The position numbers were made by a program, and so were the translations under genes. 33,888 nt of DNA from Rhizobiales bacterium Ga0077556 (GTDB taxonomy: Bacteria > Pseudomonadota > Alphaproteobacteria > Rhizobiales > Phreatobacteraceae): positions 1 to 33,888 of the forward strand of contig LNFH01000430.1 of NCBI GenBank assembly GCA_001464235.1, read 5' to 3'. Position 1 is the first letter of the stretch. Each line of letters opens with the position of its first letter. Below are positions 1-16,305 of this stretch, in pieces. The notes under the pieces are model-generated. The model was not told the DNA's origin. It ran no database searches and saw only the letters and a program-made list of their open reading frames with translations.

Positions 1-2333
<2,333 letters not shown>

Positions 2334-2536
2334 TTAGCTGGAACGGGTCGGGGTGTCCCCACGCGCACCCGTGCGCGCGGATCGATCACAGGGTCCTGAT
2401 AGCCCCGAAACACGGAGAATGAAAGGCAACCCAATGGGCGGCACCGGGGTACGGTCGATTCAGATTTGTTTAGAGGCTGCGTGATACCACGGACCGGTTC
2501 CGAGCACGCCCCCCAGCCTTCACGGTCTCCGCAGCC

Positions 2537-4330
2537 TTGCCCTTCAAGATCCAGCACATGCAATGGCTCGGCGGCATCCTCGCCGCAGCGGCCTGCCTGG
2601 CTCTCGGCGGCATGTCCCTGCGCACCAACCTCGCCGATCACGAGCGTTACCGGCACGGCGGCGCGCAGCTCGCCCGCTACAACGCCGTCCTCGTCGCCGC
2701 CAATGCCGTCTCCGCCGAACGCGGCCCGTCCAACAGCGCCATGGGCGGCGCGGCGGGCGACCATGCCGCGCTGGTGGCGGCGCTCGCCGCCAAGCGCGCC
2801 GAGACCGACCGCATGATCGCCGCCGCCGAGGCGCTGTTCGCCGGCGAGAGCGCCGCTGCGGCCGAGGTCCAGCGCCTGCAGGCGGACCTGCACCTGAAGC
2901 TCGGCGAGGGCCGCGCCGCGGTCGATGCGGTGGTGTCCAAGCCCGCCGACGGCCGGCTCGGGAGCGACGTCGCCTTCGCCATCGAGATGATGTTCGCCGC
3001 CGCCGACACCGCCATCGAGCTGCGCGACCAGCTCGGCCGCGCCGTCGTCGCCGACACGCCCCAGATCGCCGCCCACGTCGTTCTCAACAACGTCGCCGGA
3101 AAGATGCGGGAGGATGCCGGCCGCCTCGGCTCCTACGTCGTCATGATGCTGACCGCCGAGGGCGCTCGCCGGCACGGCTTCCAGGCCAAGATCGCCGAGA
3201 CCCAGGCCCGCCTCAACGACATGAGGCGCTTCCTCGGCAGCTTCGCCGGAGCCCTCTTCAAGGGCGGCGAGGTCGACGAGATGGTCGATACCGTCAACCG
3301 GGTCTATTTCGGCGAGTCCCTGCCCTATGCGCGGGCGGTGGCCTCGCTCGCGGCCGGCGCCGGCCCCAACGCCGACACGTTCACCCGTGCCTACGTCCCG
3401 GGCATGCGCCCGGTGGAAAACCTTCGCGTGCTGATCGCCGAGCGGTCGCAGTCCACCATCGACGGACTGCGCGACCAGGCCTCCCGGCTCGTGCTGGCCT
3501 CGATGCTGCTCACCCTGGTGGTCGTGATCGCACTCGCCGTCATTTCCATCGTCTTCCGCGACGGCCTGTTCCTGCCCCTCCTCACGGCGCGCCAGCAGAT
3601 CATCGCCATCGCCCACGGCGATCTCACCGGACCGCCGGTCATGTCGAAGGTCAGCGCCGAGGTGCGCGGCATGTTCGAGGGCCTGGACGTGCTGCGCGAG
3701 CAGCAGCGCCAGCGCCTGCGGCTCGAGGAGGAGCAGCGGCGGCTCGCCGACCAGCTGCGCCACCTGTCGCGGACCGACATGCTCACCGGGCTGCTCAACC
3801 GGCGCGCCCTCAACGAACTGGCGCTCGAAAGCTTCGCATCGGCCGATGCCGAGGGCCGCACCGTCGGCGTCGTGCTGTTCGACATCGACCACTTCAAGGC
3901 GATCAACGACAGCCAGGGCCATGCGGCGGGCGACACCGTCCTGGCAGCCATCGCGGCGGAAGTCGGCCCCGAACTCGCGCCGGGGGCGACCTTCGCCCGC
4001 TACGGCGGCGAGGAGTTCATCGTGCTGCTGCCGGACACGGCCGAGGCCGCCGCCATGGCCCTCGCCGAGCGCATCCGAAGGGCCATTTCCCGCGTCGGCG
4101 TGCCGAACGCGCCGCAGTTCGTCGTCACCGGCAGCTTCGGCGTCGCCGTCCGTCCGCCGGATGCGGTGCAGTCGTGGGAACACCTGGTGGCCACCGCCGA
4201 CCAGCGCCTCTACCGGGCCAAACGCGCCGGCCGGAACCGCACCTGCGGCCCCGAGCCGGTGACCGTGGCACCGCCGTTCGCGGCGGACTCGGCCGCCCCC
4301 GTCGCTCTCCGGACGGCCTGCGGCGGCTGA
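2537..4330 (+). CDS. Membrane-anchored diguanylate cyclase (GGDEF)
   Basis: Predicted to make cyclic di-GMP from two GTP at the inner membrane. A first membrane helix lies at about residues 9-27, followed by a roughly 290-residue periplasmic sensor that contains a SAERGPSNSAMGG segment reminiscent of nitrate-sensor-like helical domains. A second helix at 318-340 leads to a HAMP-like linker, a coiled coil rich in Q, R, L and E, and a GGDEF domain. FDIDHFK (448-454) and YGGEEF (489-494) are intact, so it should be active. The RxxD inhibitory site normally five residues before GGEEF reads APGA, so product inhibition is probably absent. The listed start is TTG. An in-frame ATG at 2558 is an equally good start, and neither has a clear Shine-Dalgarno sequence. 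It ends four bases from the convergent Host_attach gene. Confidence 0.88.
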   Translation: MPFKIQHMQWLGGILAAAACLALGGMSLRTNLADHERYRHGGAQLARYNAVLVAANAVSAERGPSNSAMGGAAGDHAALVAALAAKRAETDRMIAAAEALFAGESAAAAEVQRLQADLHLKLGEGRAAVDAVVSKPADGRLGSDVAFAIEMMFAAADTAIELRDQLGRAVVADTPQIAAHVVLNNVAGKMREDAGRLGSYVVMMLTAEGARRHGFQAKIAETQARLNDMRRFLGSFAGALFKGGEVDEMVDTVNRVYFGESLPYARAVASLAAGAGPNADTFTRAYVPGMRPVENLRVLIAERSQSTIDGLRDQASRLVLASMLLTLVVVIALAVISIVFRDGLFLPLLTARQQIIAIAHGDLTGPPVMSKVSAEVRGMFEGLDVLREQQRQRLRLEEEQRRLADQLRHLSRTDMLTGLLNRRALNELALESFASADAEGRTVGVVLFDIDHFKAINDSQGHAAGDTVLAAIAAEVGPELAPGATFARYGGEEFIVLLPDTAEAAAMALAERIRRAISRVGVPNAPQFVVTGSFGVAVRPPDAVQSWEHLVATADQRLYRAKRAGRNRTCGPEPVTVAPPFAADSAAPVALRTACGG

Positions 4331-4334
4331 GACG

Positions 4335-4781
4335 TCACGCCGCCAGGTGCTTCTCGATCTCGTGGATGGGGTGCGAGGTCAGCTCTTTTGGCACCTCGGC
4401 ACTCACCTTGTCGCTGACCTCCTTGTGGAAGGCCTTGCGCAGGCTGCCCAGCACCTTCGGCGGAGCCACCACGATCAGCGACTGGTATCGGCCCGCATGG
4501 GCGTGCTTGTAGAGCGTCTCGGCCACCTCGCCGACGAACCGGTCTTCGGCCAGCTGGTGCCAGTCGGTCTCCTCCATCGCGCTGCGATGGGTGCCGGCAC
4601 TGGCGAACGAGCGCCCGGGGCGGTCCGTGCCCTGGTCGCGGGTCGCCGGATTGTCCTGCTCGAAGATGCGTTCGACCACGAGGTTGACGAGTTCCGCATC
4701 CCCCTTGTTGCGCAGGAACAGGGCCTTGCTGCCGTCGCCGACGAAGACGAGGGCGTCGCGCGGAATCCTGATCTCGGTCAT
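4335..4781 (-). CDS. Host_attach-family protein
   Basis: A 148-residue soluble protein resembling the family annotated as 'protein required for attachment to host cells' (PF10116). The recognisable parts are the N-terminal strand-turn DALVFVGDGSKALFLRNKG, the central GRSFASAGTHRSAMEETDWH and RYQSLIVVAPPKVLGSLRK, and the C-terminal KELTSHPIHEIEKHL. I infer a fold related to release-factor/Pelota central domains. The attachment name comes from agrobacterial genetics, and the biochemical role is unknown. No signal peptide or membrane segment is visible. The ATG at 4779-4781 has a strong GGGAGG eight bases upstream, so the long upstream open frame is not coding. The gene is divergent from the first transglycosylase gene. 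Confidence 0.85.
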   Translation of the reverse strand: MTEIRIPRDALVFVGDGSKALFLRNKGDAELVNLVVERIFEQDNPATRDQGTDRPGRSFASAGTHRSAMEETDWHQLAEDRFVGEVAETLYKHAHAGRYQSLIVVAPPKVLGSLRKAFHKEVSDKVSAEVPKELTSHPIHEIEKHLAA

Positions 4782-4970
4782 GTCGTATCCTCCCATTGGG
4801 TCCATCGACAAACCGCCCGGCCCCGGCTTCGTTCCGGCCTGTGACGATCCATCCGGACGGGCCGGGATGCCCGTCCGCCGGAACCGCGCTATCCTTGCGC
4901 CCGACTCATCAGGCCCTCCATGCGCTTGATCAAACCGGCGCTCCCCCCCGCCGGACATCCGGGAGCCGAC

Positions 4971-6158
4971 ATGACCCTCATCACCCGCCGCACCCTCGTC
5001 GCCGCCGCCGGCACCTTCGCCCTGCCCGGCCTGACCGGACCTGCCGCGGCGCAGTCCTTCGAGGCCTTCGTCGCCGGCCTCTGGCCCGCCGCCTCCGCCG
5101 CCGGCGTGTCGCGCGCCGCCTTCGACCGCGCCTTCGCCGGCGTCCAGCCCAACCCGCGCGTCATCGAGCTGTCGCAGCGCCAGCCCGAGTTCCGCCGGAC
5201 GCTCGGCGACTATGTCGACGTGCGCGCCTCCAACAAGCGCGTCACCAACGGCCGCGCCGCCCTCTCCCAGCACGGTGCCACGTTCTCCGCGGTCCAGAGC
5301 CGCTACGGCGTGCCGGCCGAGATCATCTGCTCGATCTGGGGCAACGAGACCTCCTACGGCACGGCCCGCGGCGAGCACTACGTCATCCAGGCCATGGCGA
5401 CGCTCGCCGCCGCCGGCCGCCGCGCCGAGTTCTTCCGGCGCGAGTTGATCGCCGCCCTGCGGATTCTTCAGGCGGGCGACACCACGCCGCAGAACATGAT
5501 CGGCTCCTGGGCGGGGGCCATGGGCCATGTTCAGTTCATGCCCACCAGCTTCCACGCCTTCGCCGTCGATTTCACCGGCGACGGTCGGCGCGACATCTGG
5601 ACCTCGATCCCCGACGCCATGGGCTCGGCCGCCAATTATCTGCGCCGCAACGGCTGGACGCCGGGCGTGCCCTGGGGCTTCGAGGTCCATGCGCCGGGCC
5701 TCGCCGGCAACCGCTCGCAGCGCAAGAGCCTGGACGGCTGGGCGGCGTCGGGCGTGCGCCGCATCGGCGGCGGCCCGATGTCCGGCGGCGCCCAGGCGTC
5801 CCTGTGGAAGCCGGCGGGCGAGGGCGGGCCGCACCTGCTGGTGACCAGCAACTTCAACGTCATCAAGCGCTACAACAACGCCGATTCCTACGCTCTCGCC
5901 GTCGGTCACCTCGGCGACCGGATCAAGGGGGCGGGACGCTTCTCCAAGCCCTGGCCTCCCGGCGAGGGCGGGCTGACCCATGCCGACCGCGAGGAGATCC
6001 AGACCATCCTCAACCGCCTCGGCTTCGACCTCGGCGACGTCGACGGCATCCTCGGCGACAAGTCCAAGGCCGCGGTCCGCACCATGCAGGGCCGCTTCGG
6101 CATGTCGCCCACCGGCGAGGCCGACCGCGCCTTCCTCGAGCGGCTGCGGCGGGGGTGA
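4971..6158 (+). CDS. MltB-like lytic murein transglycosylase with peptidoglycan-binding domain (paralogue 1)
   Basis: Predicted periplasmic enzyme that cleaves the MurNAc-GlcNAc bond of peptidoglycan to give 1,6-anhydro ends. The 395-residue protein begins MTLITRRTLVAAAG, a signal with a twin arginine that may use Tat, and cleavage is likely after GPAAA before QSFEAF. The catalytic domain carries IWGNETSYG with the expected catalytic Glu at 126, followed by GSWAGAMGHVQFMPTSF, typical of the MltB group (SLT_2). A peptidoglycan-binding domain occupies about residues 335-393 (LGDVDGILGDKSKAAV). There is no lipobox, so it is probably soluble. The ATG at 4971 has GGGAG six bases upstream, which is better than the upstream in-frame ATG at 4920. 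It shares architecture with the gene at 6860. Confidence 0.93.
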   Translation: MTLITRRTLVAAAGTFALPGLTGPAAAQSFEAFVAGLWPAASAAGVSRAAFDRAFAGVQPNPRVIELSQRQPEFRRTLGDYVDVRASNKRVTNGRAALSQHGATFSAVQSRYGVPAEIICSIWGNETSYGTARGEHYVIQAMATLAAAGRRAEFFRRELIAALRILQAGDTTPQNMIGSWAGAMGHVQFMPTSFHAFAVDFTGDGRRDIWTSIPDAMGSAANYLRRNGWTPGVPWGFEVHAPGLAGNRSQRKSLDGWAASGVRRIGGGPMSGGAQASLWKPAGEGGPHLLVTSNFNVIKRYNNADSYALAVGHLGDRIKGAGRFSKPWPPGEGGLTHADREEIQTILNRLGFDLGDVDGILGDKSKAAVRTMQGRFGMSPTGEADRAFLERLRRG

Positions 6159-6210
6159 GGCGCAGGGTCTGGCACGCGGCTTGAATGCCGCGCCGGCAGA
6201 CGAGGTGGCG

Positions 6211-6756
6211 ATGACGCATCCACAGACCACGGCCTTCACCGCCGGCGAGACCGGCGACTGGCGCATCCTCTCCTGCACGGCGGTGACGGGCCCTGCCCTC
6301 GCCGCCGCGCCGCGGCTCGCCGTCACCCTCGTCTCCACCGCACCCGACGGCGTCTGGACCCTCGCCGGCATCGCCAGCAACACGCGCTATGCCACCCGCG
6401 CCGAGGCGGACGCCCTCGCCGCCCGGCAGGAGGGGCTCGGCCGCCCGGCCGCCACCCGCGCCGCGCTCATTCCCATCCGCAAGTCCGCCGCCTGGTGGGC
6501 GCTCGCCCAGGACGAGCGGCGCGCCGTCTTCGAGGAGCGCTCGCACCACACCGCCATCGGCATGGACTATCTGCCGCAGGTGGCGCGGCGCCTGCACCAT
6601 TGCCGCGATCTCGGCGGGCCCTTCGATTTCCTCACCTGGTTCGAATATGCCCGGGCCGACGCCGAAGCCTTCGAGCACATGGTGGCGCGGCTGCGGGCGA
6701 CGGAGGAATGGCGCTACGTCGAGGCCGAGGTGGACCTGCGTCTGGAGCGCGTCTGA
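6211..6756 (+). CDS. Chlorite dismutase family protein
   Basis: A 181-residue protein resembling the chlorite-dismutase/HemQ-like superfamily of heme-binding ferredoxin-fold proteins. The recognisable C-terminal half has FEERSHHTAIGMDYLPQVAR, RRLHHCRDLGGPFDFLTWFE and a final TEEWRYVEAEVDLRLERV. In related enzymes a His in the RRLxH segment is the proximal heme ligand; here that would be His129 or His130. I cannot tell whether it degrades chlorite, acts in heme metabolism or has another role. The N-terminal half is Ala-rich and less conserved. The ATG at 6211 has GAGG five bases upstream. No signal peptide is visible, so it is cytoplasmic although it lies between two exported transglycosylases. 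Confidence 0.78.
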   Translation: MTHPQTTAFTAGETGDWRILSCTAVTGPALAAAPRLAVTLVSTAPDGVWTLAGIASNTRYATRAEADALAARQEGLGRPAATRAALIPIRKSAAWWALAQDERRAVFEERSHHTAIGMDYLPQVARRLHHCRDLGGPFDFLTWFEYARADAEAFEHMVARLRATEEWRYVEAEVDLRLERV

Positions 6757-6859
6757 ACCCTCTGGACCGGCCGCGGCGGGCGTGGCTTAACTGTTCGTCA
6801 AGCATGCACGTTGTTCCACTGGAGCCTGGGGCGGGGGTTCGGGACGTGAGGCGCTTGGC

Positions 6860-8062
6860 ATGAATCGCGGACATTTCACTCCGGCGGTGCTGACGATGGT
6901 CACCGCTCTCGCGGCGTCGGCTCCCGCCGCGGCCCAGGGCAGCTTCTCCGACTGCCTGCGCGGCCTCGAGCAGCAGGCCCGGTCGCGCGGCGTGCTGCCG
7001 CAGGTGTTCCAGCAGGCGACCACCGGACTGACGCCGGACAATTCGATCCTCGCCCTCCTCGACCGGCAGCCGGAATTCTCGCGGCAGCCCTGGGAGTACA
7101 TCAACGGCCTCGTGGCGGCGAACCGCATCGCCGAGGGCCGGCGCATGCTGCAGACCCACCGTGCCGCCTTCGACCGGGCCGAGCGCGAAACGGGCGTCGA
7201 CCGCCACATCATCGCGGCGATCTGGGGCATCGAGACGAGCTTCGGCAAGTCCAAGGGCAACACCAGCGTCGTCAGGGCCACGGCGACCCTCGCCTGCTAC
7301 GGCCGCCGCCAGGACTTCTTCCGCGGCGAATTCGTCGCCGCCCTGCAGATCATCCACCAGGGTCACGTCGCGCCGGCCAATTTCCGCGGTTCCTGGGCCG
7401 GCGCCTTCGGCCACACCCAGTTCATGCCGTCCACGTTCCTGCGCGCCGCCCGCTCCGGCACCGGCTCGCAGCGCATCGACCTCCTCGGCTCGGTGCCCGA
7501 CGCGCTGATGTCCACCGGCAATCTGCTGCGCGCCGAGGGCTGGCAGGCCGGCCAGGGCTGGGGATACGAGGTGGTGGTGCCGCAGGGGCTCGACTTCACC
7601 CTCGCCGGGCGCGACCGGCCGCAGACCATCGCCCAGTGGGAGGCCCGCGGCGTGCGCCGCGCCGGCGGCCGGGCCTTCCCCCGCAAGTCCGATCAGGCCT
7701 TCCTGCACCTGCCGGCCGGCGCCCGCGGCCCGGCCTTCCTGATGCTCCCGAACTTCCGGGTCATCATGAAGTACAACAACTCGGAAAACTACGCGATGGC
7801 GGTCGGCCACCTCGCCGACCGTCTGCGCGGCGGCGGCGGCTTCGCCCAGGCCTGGCCGACGGCCGAGCGGGCCCTGTCCCAGGACGAGCGCATCGAGTTG
7901 CAGCAGCGCCTCGCCCAGGTCGGGCTCTACACCGGCACGGTGGACGGCAAGCTCGGCGCCGGGACTCGCGAGGCCCTGCAGCGCTTCCAGGCCCGCGCCG
8001 GCATGCCGGCGGACGGCTTCCCCACCGCCGCCCTGCTGCAAAGGCTGCGCCGCGGCGGCTGA
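6860..8062 (+). CDS. MltB-like lytic murein transglycosylase with peptidoglycan-binding domain (paralogue 2)
   Basis: Predicted periplasmic peptidoglycan-cleaving enzyme of 400 residues. A Sec signal peptide covers residues 1-26, with cleavage likely after APAAA before QGSFSD. The SLT_2 domain contains IWGIETSFG with the catalytic Glu at 125 and GSWAGAFGHTQFMPSTF. A C-terminal peptidoglycan-binding domain (VDGKLGAGTREALQRFQARA) ends the protein. It matches paralogue 1 along its length (RQPEFSRQPWEY against RQPEFRRTLGDY; KYNNSENYAMAVGHLADR against RYNNADSYALAVGHLGDR), so the pair probably arose by an old duplication. Unlike paralogue 1 its signal lacks a twin arginine. A GTGAGG-like ribosome site precedes the ATG. 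Confidence 0.93.
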   Translation: MNRGHFTPAVLTMVTALAASAPAAAQGSFSDCLRGLEQQARSRGVLPQVFQQATTGLTPDNSILALLDRQPEFSRQPWEYINGLVAANRIAEGRRMLQTHRAAFDRAERETGVDRHIIAAIWGIETSFGKSKGNTSVVRATATLACYGRRQDFFRGEFVAALQIIHQGHVAPANFRGSWAGAFGHTQFMPSTFLRAARSGTGSQRIDLLGSVPDALMSTGNLLRAEGWQAGQGWGYEVVVPQGLDFTLAGRDRPQTIAQWEARGVRRAGGRAFPRKSDQAFLHLPAGARGPAFLMLPNFRVIMKYNNSENYAMAVGHLADRLRGGGGFAQAWPTAERALSQDERIELQQRLAQVGLYTGTVDGKLGAGTREALQRFQARAGMPADGFPTAALLQRLRRGG

Positions 8063-8139
8063 GACCGGGGACGGAAAACGACCGCGGCGACTTTTTTGTC
8101 GTGCAGATACCGGGGCTTGTGCTTTTCGCACACCGCGAG

Positions 8140-8168
8140 TTGTCCCCGAAATCCAGACCGGTGCTAGA
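8140..8168 (+). promoter_or_regulatory. Candidate sigma-70 promoter of the DUF459-like gene
   Basis: TTGTCC at 8140-8145 and GCTAGA at 8163-8168 are separated by 17 bases in the 133-base gap after the second transglycosylase gene. About 18 bases downstream there is a GGAGG ribosome site and the ATG at 8196. The -10 match is modest. It would let the DUF459-like gene be transcribed separately from the transglycosylase. Confidence 0.35.
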
Positions 8169-8195
8169 CTGGCCTCACGTTGAACGGAGGACCGG

Positions 8196-9465
8196 ATGAC
8201 CCTGACCGGATTGCAGCGCTGGATCGTGTGGGCCTGCCTCGCCCTGGCGGCGGGCGCGGCGCTGCCGGCGCATGCCCAGTCCTCCTATGTCGACGACCGC
8301 TATCCGCATCTCTTCGCCCCGCGCGACCAACGCCCGCGCATCATCACCATCCCGCAGGGCCAGCGCCCGGCGACGCCGCGCACCGTCCGGCCGACCGAGA
8401 CGCTGCGCCCGCCGCGCGACCAGGCGTCGGCGCCGTCCGCGACACCCGCCGCAGATCCCGCCGCTCCCGCTCCCGCCGCCCCGTCGGGCCCCACCACCTT
8501 CGTCCTCGTCATGGGCGACAACCTCGCGGAATGGCTGGCCTATGGTCTCGAGGAGGCTTTCGAGGACGTTCCCGAACTCGGCGTCGTCGACAAGACGCGC
8601 CTGTCCTCCGGCCTGACGCGACCCGAATTCCACGACTGGGTGCGCGCCGTCCCGGAAACCCTTGCCGGCCAGGAGAAGGTCGACTTCATCGTGATGATGC
8701 TCGGCTCCAACGACCGCCAGTCGATCCGCGTCGAGCGTGAATCCGTCGATCCGGACAACGAGCGCTGGCGCGGCCTCTATGCCGAACGGGTCGACCAGGT
8801 CATGCAGGCCATGAAGGCGCGCGGCGTCCCGGTCTACTGGGTCGGCGTGCCGCCGCTGCGCGGCCAGCGCACCTCGGCACACATGCAGCTCCTCAACGCC
8901 ATCTACAAGGAGCGGGCCGAGCGCAACGGCGTCAGTTTCGTCGACGTCTGGAACGGCTTCATCGACGAGCACGGCGCCTATACCCAGTTCGGAGGTCCGC
9001 CGCCTGCGCACCGCCGACGGCGTCCACTTCACCGTCGCCGGCGCCCGCAAGCTCGCCCTCTTCCTCGAGCAGGACCTGCGCCGCGACCTCCTCGGGCGGA
9101 TCACCCCGGCCCTGCCCTCGGGCGGCACCGATCCGGCCGGACAGCCGCAGGCGACCCTCCCCGACGCGCCCGTGCCCGTCGCACCCCGCCCGGCCGCGGG
9201 CCCCGTGCTGACGCTCCACGGCACGCCGACCTTGCCTGCGGGCGTGGCACCGGCCCCGACCGCGGCCGGACCCGCCCAGCTCGCCGGGGCGGCCGGCGCG
9301 CGACCGCCGGGCGGCATCGCCGCTTCGGTCCTGGTGCGCGGCGAGGCGCCGCCGCCCGTCGCGGGTCGCATCGATGACTTCCGCTGGCCCCGCAGCACCG
9401 CGCCGACCCCTGCGGAAGGAGGGATGGCGACGACGCCTCCCCGGGCCCCGGCGCCGCGCCCTTAG
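8196..9465 (+). pseudogene. DUF459/SGNH-like exported protein, frameshifted
   Basis: The 5' frame encodes a signal peptide (cleavage near LPAHAQS), a Pro/Ala-rich linker and an SGNH-like core with VMGDNLAEWLAYGLEEAF and IVMMLGSNDRQ. At 8991 the frame breaks. From GAG at 8992 the next frame continues the same domain as EVRRLRTADGVHFTVAGARK, which carries the expected Asp-His end of the family, then a Pro/Ala-rich tail to the TAG at 9463-9465. Without the shift, translation runs into Arg-rich nonsense to a stop at 9377. Family members usually have about six residues between the two pieces, so a deletion of about 17 bases would fit (inference). A sequencing error is also possible. The Ser of the GDS block is Asn here (Asn109). 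The proteins are probably envelope-associated, of unknown function. Confidence 0.72.
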
Positions 9466-9785
9466 TCATAAAGTTGCGCGCGGATCGGAGATTTTATCCA
9501 TTTCGACCGGCCTTGCGCAGGGTCCGGCAATAAACATGATCCTATCCCGGCCTGCGGGACGTATTGCCGCTTGTGCGTCTCTTTGAAATCTGTCAAATAA
9601 CGGCTTGAGAAAGGTCAGCATCGCTGCCCTATCCAGAATGACCCCGGAACAGGGGCGTCGGGGAGGACGTGAGGCCCCGAGTTTGCATGCCGGACCGGTT
9701 GCGGATGTCCTCCGTCGCCAGTGCCGGCTTCCCGTGTCACGGTGAGGGCACGAACAGCGGCGCACGCCGCAGAACGAGGTGGATG
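9466..9785. other. Intergenic region upstream of gltB
   Basis: About 320 bases without a convincing gene. The composition is clearly less GC-rich around 9466-9610 than in the neighbouring genes, as expected for a promoter region. It holds the promoter candidate at 9605-9633 and the ribosome site of gltB. I saw no convincing sigma-54 site (GG-N10-GC with the usual flanks) and no clear terminator hairpin with a T run. Confidence 0.6.
9605..9633 (+). promoter_or_regulatory. Candidate sigma-70 promoter of gltBD
   Basis: TTGAGA at 9605-9610 (preceded by C, as in the alphaproteobacterial CTTGA form) and CCTATC at 9628-9633 are spaced by exactly 17 bases. This leaves a leader of roughly 145 bases before the likely gltB start. 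Confidence 0.4.
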
Positions 9786-14543
<4,758 letters not shown>

Positions 14544-14547
14544 GATC

Positions 14548-15966
<1,419 letters not shown>

Positions 15967-15986
15967 GCGGCGGGAAGACCTCAAGA

Positions 15987-16188
15987 GGCCCCACCCGTAC
16001 CCTCCCCGCTGCGCGGGGAGGGGGACTACCGCGTTCCGCCTCCTCTCGGCCGGCTCATCTGGCGCGGCCGTTCTCAAAGGCGCGGCTGATGGGGAAGCAC
16101 GGTCGAGCGAGGCTCGCCGGCCGCGGAATGATCGCGACGCCATAGTCCCCCTCCCCTCGCCCTGCGTGGGAAGGGTAAGGGTGGGGCC
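15987..16188. repeat. REP/BIME-like palindromic element, copy 1
   Basis: A 202-base element with outer inverted ends GGCCCCACCC (left) and GGGTGGGGCC (right). Just inside the left end is a perfect 10-base-pair hairpin, CCCTCCCCGC (16000-16009) with GCGGGGAGGG (16013-16022). The right end carries a degenerate mirror of it at about 16145-16180. ACTACC after the left hairpin is answered by ATAGT before the right one. The core is unrelated to protein coding. A second copy lies at 32746-32892. It sits immediately after gltD and may terminate or stabilise its mRNA. No transposase or RAYT gene is in the window. Confidence 0.75.
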
Positions 16189-16305
16189 ATGAACCGCAGG
16201 GCACCCCGGCACCCCGGCAGCCCGCGCATGCGCGAAGGCCCCTTGCCCTCCGGCGGCCTCCGGGCTTGTGATGCTCTCAGCGCCTCACCCCGATCCGGAG
16301 CCTCC

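Noticed and set aside
4782..6383. Upstream extension of the Host_attach protein through a long open frame
   Set aside because: The extension is antisense to the first transglycosylase gene, and a strong GGGAGG marks the start at 4781.
9466..9785. Sigma-54/NtrC control of gltBD
   Set aside because: No convincing GG-N10-GC promoter with flanking consensus or TGCAC-type NtrC repeats; a sigma-70 type match fits better.
16189..16305. N-terminal extension of threonine aldolase from the ATG at 16189
   Set aside because: It begins exactly where the palindromic element ends, has no ribosome site and encodes non-conserved residues; ATG 16306 has GGAG and begins the conserved MFFASDNG.
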